64,000 nucleotides of DNA from Cyclaneusma minus (taxonomy: Eukaryota > Ascomycota > Leotiomycetes > Marthamycetales > Marthamycetaceae): positions 248,001-312,000 of the forward strand of contig JAKZHN010000037.1 in NCBI GenBank assembly GCA_037179335.1, read 5' to 3'. The stretch's first letter is position 1. The number at the start of each line of letters is the position of its first letter. Of the stretch, positions 11,521 through 24,394 are shown in pieces. The notes under the pieces are model-generated. The model worked only from the letters and a program-made list of their open reading frames with translations, was not told where the DNA came from and searched no databases. The translations under genes were made by a program, and so were the position numbers.

Positions 11521-13312
11521 AATATATATGAGGCTAAAAATAAATGGATTGCGGTTTTTAAAATGCATAATTTTTTTTTCCAAAAATAAAAATAAATTAA
11601 ATGCCTTTATTTAATATAATTAATTTAAAAGCTTTATAAATTTTATAAATTATAAAATAAAAAAGCTTTGCTAATTTTCTAATATTAAATATTCTATAGC
11701 AGGGAATAAAAATAACTCTTGCTAAATTTGCAAATTATAATTATAATTATATTATATTCTTCTATATTTTTGGGCATTTTATAGAAATTTACCATTATAT
11801 ATTACTATAATTAATTGGGTATTAAAAGGGAATTAAATAATTCAAAAATTTTATTTTTTAGAATTTCTGCTTTAGCATATTATTTGTAATTTTTAATATA
11901 GCGGTTGTAATTTTTTAATTAGCTAGGCTATTAATATTTTTTTAAGCAGTTTCCTTATTTTACTTTATTTTAAAATAAATAATTTCAATTATATTATAAA
12001 TTTAAGCAATTAATTTTATACGTAGTATTTTTTAAGCGAATATAATTAATTTTTTATTTTTAAATACTAAGCTAATTTTTATACTAAATTTAATAAAATT
12101 AGCGTTTTTTAAAGCTTTGCCGGCTTTTTATTTATATTTTTAAAAGTTTTTATTATTGGCTTTTTAATTGGTTTTAAATAATTTATTAATTCAATTAATT
12201 TAAATTATATTAATTAAATTTAAAAAGGCAATAGTATTTAGCTATAAATTTTAAATAATTTTAGCGTTTAATATTTTTTGGGAAAATATAATATAATTTT
12301 TGTAAAATATTTTAAAAGCTATTATTTATTTTATTTTTTATTTAATTTTAGTAAAATAATTTGCGCAATTGGTAATGCCTGGCTTATATTTAATTTTAAA
12401 ATAATATACTAAAAGCAGTTTTTATTATTTGGCTTATTTAATATTTAATGCTTTTATAATTATAAATTATTTTGGGGCTTTATAACTGCTAATTATTTAG
12501 ATTTTCTATTTTACATTAATTAAATAAATGCGCGAATTTATAAAGGCTACAATTATAGCTAATAATCTTTTATTATAAATATTATAATTTAGCTAATATT
12601 TATTTATAATTTGAAACCAACAGGATATAAAATACCAAAGGCTATTTAGGTACTTTTTAAAAAAATACGCCAATATATATATTATTTAACATATTTATTT
12701 TAAGCTTTAATTTATATTTAGCATTAAAATTGGCCAGCAATAAAGCTAATATTAGCGTAGCCTTTAATATTTTAAATATTTATTTATATTAAAAAGATTA
12801 ATTTTAAATATAGCCTTTTTTAATAAATTGGTTTAAGGGTTTTGCAATTTAATTATAGCTTTTAATAAATATTTAATAAAAATTATAAAAATTAAGAAAT
12901 GCTTAAATATTTTTAACCTTTTCTTTTTTAGGGTATTTTCAGCTTTAAATGGTTTTAATTTTGCAAAAATTAACCTAAATACCATTTGTAAAAATAGTAT
13001 ATTTTAAATATTTAATTTTTATAATTAAGAATTTGTATTTTTTAATATTAATTTGCAGGCTATCAATTTTTAAATAAATGAAGAATTTTTTTTATATTAT
13101 TTTAAACTATTTAAATGAATTAATATAATATTAATAAATATAGTGCAATATTTTTTTAATGAATTAAAAAATACGCTATTAATCTATTTTTGGAAAATGG
13201 CTAGTTTATTAATTGATTTAAATGGTAATATTATTTATTACTATATATTATAATAACTGCGGAATATTATAAAGCTTTTAAAAGCTTTATTTATTTAAAT
13301 ATAATAAAAAGC

Positions 13313-13495
13313 TTAATGGATATTTAGCTTAATAAAATATTTAGCTTTGCTAAATTTAAAAAGAATTTTATTAAAAAACAAAAGCGAATAGCGGTTTGTT
13401 TTTATAAATTTATTTAGCTTTTTATAATTAATATAAAAACAAAGGCCTTTATTTGGTTTTTTAATAAATAGAATAAGGGCTGCAAATGGAAACAA
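13313..13495 (-). pseudogene. Gypsy reverse transcriptase fragment
   Basis: A 60-codon remnant of the RT finger/palm region, recognised by KPNKGLCFYINYKKLNKF, NRYSLLFFNKI and SKAKYFIKLNI. Substitutions such as V-to-I and R-to-K fit C-to-T and G-to-A decay. It lacks the YXDD catalytic segment and cannot be functional. Confidence 0.75.
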
Positions 13496-14109
13496 GCTGG
13501 TTTTAATAAATGTTTTATATAGGCAGCTTTTTAAATAATTTTTTATAATATTTAATTGTTCTTTTAATATAGTATATAATAATAAATAGCCAAGGCTATT
13601 TTTAAAAGCTTTTAATTCGATTTTGATATTATACGGGCTATAATTTAATAAAATATTAGAATCTTTTTAAAAAAATAAGATTTGATGTTTTTTTAAAAAT
13701 ATTTAAAAAGCTTTTAATTTAGCTATTTATTATTGCTAAAAAAAAATTAATATTTTTTTGGTTTTTAAAACTTTGCTTATTTTATATAAAAAGTAAATTT
13801 ATGCAATAGATTTTTTTAAGCTTTTTAAAATTTTGCTGCATTTTTATACCCCTAATTTAAAAAGGTTTTATAGGTAAATTCAATAAGAATTTTATTTTTT
13901 AAGCTTTGCTAGTAATTTAGATATTTTATTAGTAAGCTTTTAATTTACGATATTTATAGTTCTTTTTATAATTAATTTTGATATTAATGGATCAAAATCT
14001 TTATTTCTTAATATATTAAATATTAAAAACAATATAGCCAAAGCTTTTCTAGCTTTTTTAATAGCAAAATATTTTTTATTTTTGCCGTTAGATTTCTTTT
14101 TAAATTAAA

Positions 14110-14460
14110 GAATTATTAAAAATTGCTATTTTCTATTATTAATTAAAAAACAATTAAATATTATATGTAAGGCTAAAATTTATATTAAGCTTAATATTAT
14201 TGCAATATTTAATAAATTAAAAATAGCGAAAAAAAAACGGCATTTTTTATTCGCTTTAAACTTTTTAAATTTAATAATGCTTTAGCCCTATTTTAATATT
14301 ATATTAATAATATTTAATTAAATTGGCTAAATAGAATATATATGATTTATTTAAATAATTTTTTAATTTTTTTAAATCATTTAAAAAAATATAAAAAATA
14401 TATTTAAGAAATAGTTTGCCGTTTAAAAAATAATAAGTTTTTAGCGATATTATACTTATT
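14110..14460. repeat. Dispersed repeat, copy 2 of a diverged pair
   Basis: Direct-orientation partner of 2,215-2,540, with shared blocks around AATAAATTAAAAATAGCGAA and TTATTCGCTTTA. It lies about 0.6 kb from the reverse transcriptase relic and probably belongs to the same element family. Confidence 0.5.
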
Positions 14461-15269
14461 AAAAAAAGAAATATTGGAAAGTCTTTTAAATAAGAAATTA
14501 ATAGCCTTAGTTTTGGCTTTTTTATATTTTTTTGCGTTTTTAATATCTAAAATAGCCTTTTTGCCTTGGTTAATAAATATTTTTTTAAATTTGCAATTAA
14601 ATTTATTAATTTAATTTTTAATTAATATAGCGGAAAGTATAAATTTTAAATTGTTTTTTGAAATATTAAATTTAATTAAAAATGCGTTATTTTTATTAGT
14701 AATTTTAAAGACAAAAATAATATTAGCGTATTTAAAAATGGTTTTTTAATAATGAATTACATTTGTTTTATTAAAACGGATTTTTATATTACGAAATCAA
14801 ATTTTATAATTGGTTTTTAATAATATTTAAAAAGGCTTTTTCGCTTTTTTTAATTATTGGATATATTGGCGAATGTGAAAATAAAAGCAATTTATTAAAA
14901 GAATAAAATAAAGGGGATATTATTATAAAAGCTTTTATTTAGCTTTTAAATCGGCTAAATAAATTATAATTGTTTTTATATTAATTTCAATTAATTTTAT
15001 AAAATATTACAATAGCGTCGATTAAAAACTAAATATAAAAAAACATTTATATTGGTTTTAATTATTTTGTAATAAATTATAGTATTAGGAAAAAAAAAGT
15101 TGCTAAAATGCAAAGTTTTTATTGAAATAAAATCAATTAATTATTTAAAAGCTTATGCAATTCCGGACTTATAATTTATTAAAAATAAATAAATATAAAA
15201 ATATAAGTTAAAGGTATAAAAAATATTATATTATATTTAAAAAAACTAGAATAGCTAGAGAGTCCAAAA

Positions 15270-15370
15270 TAAAAATATTTTTACTATGCGGACGCTAGTT
15301 TTCTTTAGGTCTAGCTACACGTGATGGCTATTTTACGGTGGCTGCTATTGCACCTATCTTTTAACACAGC
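15270..15370. other. Small GC-richer island
   Basis: About 100 bp of balanced sequence (ATGCGGACGCTAG, then CTAGCTACACGTGATGGC) between AT-rich stretches. No open frame or known motif apart from a CACGTGA core. Confidence 0.3.
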
Positions 15371-18300
15371 TATATATTTCCAACTCCATTTTATATACTT
15401 ATAAAAATTTAGAAATTTTTAATTAATGCAGAAGTTAAATTTTCATTTTAAATATTAAATTACTTAAATAATTATTTATAAGGAATTTTATTCGCCAATT
15501 TGCAATTAAGTCCATTATTTTTAAATATTTTTAAATAACGTTATTATATATAGTTCATATTGCAATTAATTAAAATCGCAATTAATCAAAATCGAAAATA
15601 GGCGAAATTGTTTTTTTATATTGCATAATATTGGTATATTTCAATAAATCAATATTATATATATTTATAAAATATAATTATTAGTATAAAATTATTTATT
15701 TTTGTAATTGTATAAATAAAAGATTTTAGAAATCAAAATTTAATATTATTACTAATTTAGAAATTTTACATTGATTTTAAAATATTAAAAATGCTTATTG
15801 CAAACGCGCTATTATAGAGAATTTACGATTTGGTATTTATATCTAATAATCAATATAGCAACGAGATTTAACAATTTAGCGCAATTTATTTATTTAAATT
15901 TTAGCGTTTGCATTTTATTTTATTATTAAAAAAATTAATATTTAATTAAAATATAAAATAAATAAAGCAAGATTTTAAAACTTGAAAAATTAAAATACAA
16001 AAAACATAAATTTGCCTTTTAGCCTATATTTTAGCGTCTTGCCTATATCAATATATTTTTTAAAATCCTTAATTTATTTATATATTAATTAATTTAAATA
16101 TTTTATTTTGCGCATTTATATAATTTTATATTTATTATTAAAAGGTGAAATTTACTCCAACGATAAATCTTAATTATTAGGTTTAAATATTAATTTCCGC
16201 AATTTATTTCGCTATATAGTCGGCAATTGGAAATTGTTAAATTATGCCTATTTAAACGGATATAAATGCATTATTATAAATATAAAAAAATGGTTTTTAA
16301 TGCTATAAATCCCAAAATTTAAATTATAAAATTTGCGATTAAATATTAATATTAAAATCGCCTATTATAGTTTAAATTGAAATTGCTTATTTTAATTTAA
16401 ACATAATTTATTTAAAAAAAGTTTTTAAAGCTAGAAAGCTTTAAAATATATATATAAAAAATAAAGACTTAGAGATTTAAAAGGCAAAGGATAATAGATT
16501 TTTGAAATATACCAAAGCAATTTTCAAATAAAAATTTAAATATAATAATTAAAAACTTGCCATGAATATAAATTGGAAAATAATTAAATAATAGGGATTT
16601 AATAAAAAAGTAGCATAATTTAATTTCGTTTTTTTAATTTGAGATATTGCTATTTATTAATATTATTAATTATATATGCGTTTTAATATTTAAAACCGAA
16701 GAGTTTTTAATACTTTAAAATTCGAACTTTTGCAGCAATCCTTATATAAATTTGGAAATTTTAATATTTTAAATTAAATTATAAAGGGATATATTTTTAA
16801 AATTGATTTTGCTATATAAATAGCCAAATTCTATGCTGCTTACTTAATAATAATTAATATCTACCGGATATTAAATTATTTAAAGTTTTATAATTAAAGA
16901 ATATATAGCTTATTTTATTGCTAATAAAATATAAATTTTAAAAATATCGAATAACCAAATATATTTAATTTAATTTATTTTCCTATTAGCAGTTTTTACT
17001 AATTGGAATTATTTGGCAAATTATATATATTAGCTATATATATTACCAATTTGCATAAAAAATATAAAAAAGAAATCTAATTATAATAATTAAATAATTC
17101 TTGAAAGCTATAATAGCGCTATAATAAGCATTTATTGTATTTAAAGGCAGCCGGTAGCTTTAGAAAACTATAGCAAATATTATTATATATATATTAAAAT
17201 TAACTCAAATTTTAAAAGAATTTAATTTATATAATCCAATTCTTTATTAAAAAGAAATTGCAAATTGCAAATTGGGATTTCGCTATTATACGCAATTAAT
17301 AAATTTGCAAAACTGCCAATAATAATAGCAGCTAATTAATAGCAATCGATTTTGGCATAATTATTAAAATAAAGCTGACTTTTATAATATTGCTTTTAGC
17401 CTAATATAATATAATTTAAATTGCAATAAAAATATTGCGCAATAATAATTTTTATAAATCTATCCTCTTTTATATAAAGTTTATTTTCCAAATGCAATGC
17501 AAAAAATATTTTTAAATAATATTTTCCGCTTTGCATTTTTGTTTATTAAATTTACGCTTAGCCGGGATAATATATAGCTTATTTATTTTAATAGCTGGTA
17601 ATTTTATAATTTTCTAATATTTTAAATATTTTTTATTTGCAATATTGGCAGTTTGTTTTTTAATTATATTATTTTAAATTTTAGCTATTTAAATAAATAC
17701 TCGCTATTTATATTAATTTGTATAAATAAAAGCTTCATTTATTTATATTGGCTTGCTTTCCATTATGATAAAATTACCAATTATAAAGGTAATTATATAT
17801 TTTATTATATTGGATATTATTTATATTATAATGTTTAAAGATAACTTAGCAAATAGAATGTATTATATATATTCCTTTATTATAAAAAATAGCCGCTGCG
17901 CTTTTTAAATAAAAATAGCAGCATTTAAATATTATACGCTAAAAGCCTTGCTTAGCTTTTTTAATAAACAATGCTTATTTTTTGCGCATTTTTAGCGTAT
18001 ATGCTTTATAAAATGCTTGCAAAGCGCCTATTTTGGCCTTATATAATGACTATTCCCTTTTTTATAATTTTAAACCAAAAAACTTTTAAATACAAATTCT
18101 CGCTTTTTAATAATTTAATATTTGAGCTTTAATTATTAATTTCGGCTTTTTATTTTAATTATATAAATTTATAGGCTTTTATTAATTCGCTATTATTAAT
18201 AATTATTTTCGAATTTATTATTGCCTAATTTTTAAAGCCTTAACTTTAATATATAGCTTGCGCTATTTATTTTTAAATTAATTTTAAATTTTTATTTAAT

Positions 18301-21300
18301 AATCTTTATTATTTTAAATTTTTAAATTTTTATATTAAAATTTATTAGGATTTTATTATTCTTATTGGCTTTATATATATTATATTAGCTTTTGTATATG
18401 CTTTTTTTGCAAATGCTAAAAATTTAATATAATAGCAATTGATTTTAAATAATTGATTTTAAGGTTTTTTCTAATATTTTGCCTTTTTTTATACTCGTAT
18501 TATATATTTATTGCAATAATAATATATTAATTTCTAATTGCATCTTTTTTTAATTGTTTTAGCAATTTTCTCTTTTTTATAGCAATTATATTAAATTTTA
18601 CTAAAGGCTTCATTAATATAAAGCAGGCTTTTCCGCTTTTATTAGTGTTTTTTTTACTATTGCTTTTCTATAGATCTTTTAATATAAGCTTTTTTAATTT
18701 GTTTTTAAAAGTTTTTTTTTAATTTTAATATTGTAGTGTTTAATATTTCTAATTATAAAATACAAAATTTTATTAATAGCTTATTTTAAGCTTTGCGTAA
18801 TAAAAGTTTTATTTATAATTGTAATAATAATATTAAATTTGCAATTTTGCTATAAAATTTAAATTGTATTTTTATTCAGCTCTTTTTTATATTTTAAATT
18901 CGTATTTATATTTAATATATATAGAATTCTTTTGCAATTGTTTTTCGCAATTTTTTTAATATTTATAACTAAATTGCAATCCATTTTAAATACAATTCTT
19001 ATTGCAATAATTTTTTTTTTGCTATATAATAAATTTATATTTTGTTTTTTTTATGTTTTTTTTTTAATTAATTTCTTATTTTGCAAATTTTTATTACTCG
19101 AATTTTCCTATTTAATGCAATTTATAATATTTTTATAATTTACTATTATTGCTATATTAAAATTCAAGTTTTTTTTAAAAATTAATATTCCAATTATAAT
19201 AAAAGCTTAATTTAATTAAAAAATAATATAAAAGCTGCCGGGGCTTTTTCTTGCTTTAAAATTTGTATGTTTTTAAAATATAAAATATGCAATGCTTTTA
19301 AAAATATTAAAAATATAAGAATTACTTTAATTAAAAGTATTTTTGCAATTTATATTTTAATATATGTAGCAATTAATATTTAATGCTATTTGGTAAATTT
19401 ATTTTTGGCTGTTTTTATATGTATTTAATTAAAATATAAATAAATTTTAATTTTAATTATTTTATTAATAATATTTTATTTAATATAGAAATAAAAAACC
19501 AGATTTTTGGCAATATAATATAAAATATGGAAACTATAGATTTAATATATATAAATTATAATTAATAGCTGGTTTTATTTAAAAATATAACATAATTTAA
19601 TTTAAATTAAATATAGAAGAATAATTAAACTTATATTTTTATATTTTAATTTTTTTTGTTTTTGCTTTTATTTGCTATTGCATATGACTAAGCGTTTTCC
19701 ATTTAAATATAAAATTAAAATTGGGTTTTTAAATTTTCTTTTAAAGCTTGCGCTTGTTTTATAATTTTTCTATTATTATTATAATTTAATTTTAATATTC
19801 TTTTAGTAAATTTTTTTAAAATTATTAGGAAAATTTTTTAAAATTTAAATTTTTTAATATATATAAAATATTAATTAATTTTTTTTTTTTATATATTTTT
19901 ATTTTTTTAATCTTTTAGTTTTAATTTTTTTAAAACTTTTAAAATTTGCAAAATATAATTTATAAAGAAAATATAGCTATTAAACAGATTTAAAATAATT
20001 ATATAATAAAATTAATTAATAAAAAAATCTAATATATTTTTAAAATTCAAAATAATAAAAACGTTTTATACGGTATATTATAAAAGCTTTTCTTTCGCTG
20101 GCAAGCTATATATTTTATAATATATTTATTTATAAAGCAATGTATTAAAAAAATATACATCTTTTTAAAAACACTAAAATTCTACTTTTTCCCTAATATT
20201 CGCCTATTAATAAATTACAAAAATTATAAAAAAAACACTATAAAGGATTTAATCTTTAAAAATTCAAAATTTTATATCCTTATATTATTAAAATCCGTTT
20301 TAAATAATTATACTTTTATAATTTAACAATTTAATAAAAATAAATAAATTATATTATTAAATAAATAAAAATTGGGATATTTAAGGTTTTTTATTAAAAT
20401 ATTTTTTTGCCTATATTAATTAATTATAAAAATTGGATATATAAAATATTTTAAAAATTAAATAATATAAAAGTATTTGCGAAATATAAATATAATGCAA
20501 AGTTATTAATAATAGCTATAATGCCGCTATAATAATTTAGCCGGCATAATAGGGTATTAATAGGGTTTTTTTACCGGCTTTATAAATAATAATAATTTTA
20601 ATTTTAAATAGAATTTTTATATAATAGGCTTATTATTTTATTAGAATTTGCATTATAATAAAATATTTAAAATTATTATAATTTAAAATTATTGTAATTT
20701 AATAATTTGCTTTAATAACAAAATATGGCTATTCTTATATATAAATTATAAAAGCGCAAAAATTTTAATTATTTATTATATATTTTAATTTTGCATTGGA
20801 AAATTTGCATAAATAATAAGCAATAAAATAAAAATAACCATTTTTTAATATTATAAAAATATACCTCCTATTGCAAAAATATTTACATTTAATTTTATAA
20901 TTATTAAAAAAACTGGATTAAAATAAATTAATAAAAAGGCCTTGCAAAAAACTTGCTTAAATTTGCAAAAGCTTTTATTTGCTTTTGGATTTCAGGAGAA
21001 TTTCCTCAATACACTTTTAGTTTTAATAAAATTCATTATTGGTTTTGCAATTAAATTAAAGCAATAACTAAATTATTAATAAAAATTGCATAAATTTATA
21101 AATTAAAACAAAAATTAATATAAATTAATTTTAAATACTATTAAATCGTGCTGCATTTATAGCAATATTAATAATTAAAATTACAAAGCCTAAAAACTTT
21201 ATTTTTATTATTAAAAATCTGCATTTCTCCAATTTTATATAAAATTTATAATTAAAATATGCTTTTAGTACGAATTTAATATATCCGATATAAAATCTAA

Positions 21301-22270
21301 TATTTTAACAATAAATAATAATATTATTAAAATAAATAATAATAAAAAGTTTTATTATATTAATTAAAGCTTAATTAATATAGATTTAAAATAATGCTAA
21401 TATATTAATAAAATTAAAAGAAAATACAAAATATTTAAATAAATTAAATTTAATGCAAAATGCTATTGTTTATTTATAATTGGCGGCAATTTGTAATAAA
21501 TTATAAATATTGCATAAATTAAATTTAATAAAAACAAAGGCTTTTTAAATTCTATTTATAATATTTCAAATTAAACAAACCGGGTATTTATTTTTTATTA
21601 TTATAATATTTAAATTATTATAATTAAGCAAGCTTTATAACTTAATTATTATATTCCAAATATTTAAATTAAATTAACATATAGCAAAAACAAATCCCCT
21701 TTGCTTTGTTTTTGGAAATTAATGCATTTAAAAAATAATATTAATAGATTTTGCTATTGCAGATATTTAAAAGCGCCTTTTAATATAAAAAAAACATTTT
21801 TAATTGCAGCAGCATTTTAAATATAAAAAAATAATATTTTTAATTGCAATATACTAAACCGGCTTTATATTTAAAACGGTATGTATATGGATTTGCAAAA
21901 ATATAAATTTCATTTATTTGTATATAGTGTTTTTTAGCTTTATAAATATTAAATCGATTTGGAATAATAGCAAATGGCCAAATACAATAAGTTTTTCTAT
22001 TAAGGGATTTTTAAAAACCTTTTAAATGCATTCGGAAGTTTTTAAAAATTATAAAATTAAAATAACTAATATAATAAACGTTTAGCGTATAAAATTATTG
22101 GTTTAAATTATTTTTAACCTGCTTAAATATATTAAAATTTGCTTAATTTATTAAATAAATAATTATGCATTAATTAAAAGACTCAGCTTTAGTAATTGCC
22201 CGGCGCCGGGCTTATAATTTGTTAAATTAAATGATATAGGTAATTTTTAATGTATTAAAATAATGGTTTA
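15371..22270. repeat. AT-rich, mutated repeat block (right part)
   Basis: Nearly 7 kb with the same A/T dominance and GpC-biased survivors as the left block. The longest open frames (61 to 68 codons, near 17.7 and 19.0 kb) are F/I/L/N/K-rich translations of AT sequence with no domain. I can define no element boundary. Confidence 0.8.
22198..22211. repeat. 14-bp perfect GC palindrome
   Basis: GCCCGGCGCCGGGC reads the same on both strands. It sits about 70 bp inside the edge of the AT block, where such GC density is otherwise absent. Confidence 0.9.
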
Positions 22271-22911
22271 AATGAGGTATAGAGACCATATTTAAACCAC
22301 TCCACTACGCTAGCTACGCTAGCTCTAGCTGGGTGCCTAATTGCTAAGGCATTCTAACAAACTGCCGCTTGATATGCTAACATACTTTATGTGCAACACC
22401 AGACGGGCCCTCTCAGGCCAGCGCCGTAATAGCGCCCGAGCTCCAGGACGTCGAGTTTTGGCATGACACACCAGCATGCCTGAAATTGCCATAACGAATT
22501 ATGGTATACGTCAAATAACACCTTGAATATCCATTGCCCCAAACGTACCCAAGCCAACTATGCCCTCCAAGTCCCCGGTTTACAGTTCTTGATTTTGACG
22601 CTTGCCGTAATCATGTTCCGCATGCCAGAGTCCCTACTGCCCAGTCCCACGACATCCCAGTCCCTCAATGTCCCAATCCTACGATGTCCCAGTAACTCCC
22701 TGTGGTCTCGAATTATCCCATGCCCTTTCGATCCACCGCCCTGCCCAATGATCTGAAGAAGTAAGAACAATAAGTATCTCCTTGGCGATATCCGTACTTT
22801 CACCAAGACGTTAGACGAGGATTCAAAGCGGGGCTATTAGTGGGAGAATATCAATAACAAATTGTAAGTAAAAACTCATGCCAGGCCAGGGGAATGGTTT
22901 CTAACGTTACC

Positions 22912-23913
22912 TCAACGCCAAGAAGAGTTCATTCTCGCGGCCTTGAAGCCCCCCGCCGAAGCTGGTGATGGTGTGGCGTTCGAAAATACAATTTCGGTGG
23001 AGCTGTTGACGGATGTATTGAGTGGCGGAGTCCGACCTCCTTTGGCTTTGACAGGTTTTTTTCGCTTGTCTTTTCGACGCATAACTGTGATCTTTGTTAC
23101 AGCACTGGCCTGAGAGGGACTGTCACGTAGAGTGTTCCATATAGAGTCTGTCAAGCATATCAAGGTCGACTTGATATTGTAGTCCTTTTAGCGCAGCGGT
23201 AGCTGGCTAGAAGGGAGCCTCTAGGCAAACTTGACAGACTAGAGGTCCGGGGTTCAACTCACCGGAGAGCCAGGGGCTTTTCCGTTACAATCTTTTTCTG
23301 TGTCTCAATTTCTAGCTCCCAACCTTCGATGGTTCTTCTCCATATATTTAGTATAGGGGAGGGTAAAGACCATCCCTAGCCTATCCAATGGATTGGAGAA
23401 TGTGGTTTCGCCCGTCTGTGGCTCTGGCGTCTCGCTACGCGAGGTATTTGTCGATAGACTTGCGTTGCTAGTTCGTTCGGACTCGGGGGATGCGCTGCGA
23501 GATGAATCGGCCGAGGACGTAGCCGGTGAGTTATGGCTGAATGGGTGAGAGGGTGGTAAGGAGGTCTGAAGAGAACCGCTAGCAGAAGTGCCTTGGGGGT
23601 CATGAGCCGCAATGCGAGAAAGCGTGGACGCGTCGTGAGACGTAACTTCGATGCGTGAAGGTGTAACCGGGGCGGATGAACTGTAGACTAACGTTTGTGG
23701 AGACGCGCCGAGATTGGGACTGAAGTGCATGATAGGGTCGGCTCGTTCGCGTTCCTCGTTTTTGAGAGAGACCTCTAGGCAACGGCTCATCTCAGTATGC
23801 TCCACGGGCTGCGGCAGCCGCCAAGACGTCATTGCGTGGATATCTCTTCGTCCTTCTCTTGGGCTCCTCCAGTCCCGGAAGAATCTCTCCTGGCGGTCAT
23901 TGCTGCGATTCAT
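22912..23913 (-). pseudogene. Unknown gene family, copy A (central deletion)
   Basis: The N-terminal exon starts at the ATG ending at 23,913 and reads 202 codons to a stop at 23,305. It shares with copy B a start region (FFRDWRSPREGRRD against FSAGWRSAKRPERRPD), a Ser/Thr-rich linker and the segment PLDRLGMVFTLPYTKYME (B: PAARLGVVFKLPYEKYLD). The C-terminal segment survives at 22,912-23,163 (ICLTDSIWNTL..., then RMNSSWR against RMSLPWR). The roughly 500 bp between them in copy B, with the most conserved GHPVIQL-DADGMV core, is missing and replaced by about 140 bp holding a tRNA-like sequence. The product could not have the family's core. I do not recognise the family. Confidence 0.6.
23182..23280 (+). 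tRNA. tRNA-like Pol III sequence, probably degenerate
   Basis: A good A box and D-arm (TTAGCGCAGCGGTAGC, 23,188-23,203) is followed 66 bp later by a B-box-like T-arm (GGTCCGGGGTTCAACTC, 23,244-23,260), with a TTTT terminator at 23,278. CCTCTAG and CTAGAGG can form a 7-bp hairpin in the middle. The 5' end (GTCCTTT) does not pair with the 3' end (GAGAGCC), and no standard 7-nt anticodon loop is clear, so this is more likely a pseudo-tRNA or tRNA-derived SINE head than a working gene. It occupies the gap of the copy A pseudogene. Confidence 0.45.
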
Positions 23914-24394
23914 GATGCAGCTGTTGACGGGAAAGTATCAAGGGCGGTTGTGAGAATTGATCAAGCTGGACCGCGAGGGTGGTAGTATCGATATACACGG
24001 TAGCTAATTGTCGTCAGGGACGAGAAGACCACTGAGTCGTAAGACGGGACTGCTGCAGACGGTGAAGGGGAAGACGAGTCGCGTCCTGCAAGCCAGAGAA
24101 CGAGGAAGAAAGTCTAAGAAAGTGTAGGTGCCAGCCGCTCAATGGGACAGTATCGGGGGATAAGCTAAACAAACGATAAATAAGACCCAGGAGGTGAGAC
24201 CGAGCTCCAAGATGTCGAGTTTGGGCATAACACATCAAATTCTTATTCGATAGTTTGAAAGTGAATCGGTGCCTTAAATTACCATGACTAAACTATACCT
24301 AGTGGATGTTAGAGGTCAACTTGTATGTCCACTGTCCAGTTTCCATGAAGAATACAAGCCAAGCATGCCCCCTAGTAACCCCCCGACCTGCAGT

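Larger units (their letters stand above)
11521..15260 (-). mobile_element. Decayed Ty3/gypsy-type retrotransposon region
   Basis: The AT-rich stretch contains one clear protein relic. Minus-strand codons at about 13,313-13,495 read KKPNKGLCFYINYKKLNK and then TNRYSLL, F.KI and SKAKYFIKL, in the order and spacing of the gypsy reverse-transcriptase N-terminal motif (KPNGGLR-YRKLN-NRYPLP-AKYFTKLD). No LTRs can be bounded by eye, and the limits given are only those of the surrounding AT-rich segment. Confidence 0.5.
22437..24205. repeat. Segmental tandem duplication, unit A
   Basis: The left edge carries CGAGCTCCAGGACGTCGAG followed by TTTTGGCATGACACA. Equivalents recur at 24,207 (CGAGCTCCAAGATGTCGAG, then TTTGGGCATAACACA) and at 26,914 (CGAGCTCAAGGATGTTGAG). 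Further matched blocks include CCGCA.G.CAGAGTCCCTACT (22,617 and 25,032) and AGTATCTCCTTG/AATATCTCCTTG (22,772 and 25,158). Both units contain a minus-strand copy of the same gene family. The order of the matching blocks is the same, so the relationship is head-to-tail. Confidence 0.75.

Noticed and set aside
17653..19138. Membrane-like short frames at 17.65 and 18.93 kb
   Set aside because: Hydrophobic appearance follows from T-rich codons (F, L, I, Y); no start context, no domain, and embedded in decayed repeats.
23182..23280. A fully functional tRNA gene
   Set aside because: The acceptor ends do not pair and no clear anticodon loop can be drawn, so I list it only as tRNA-like.
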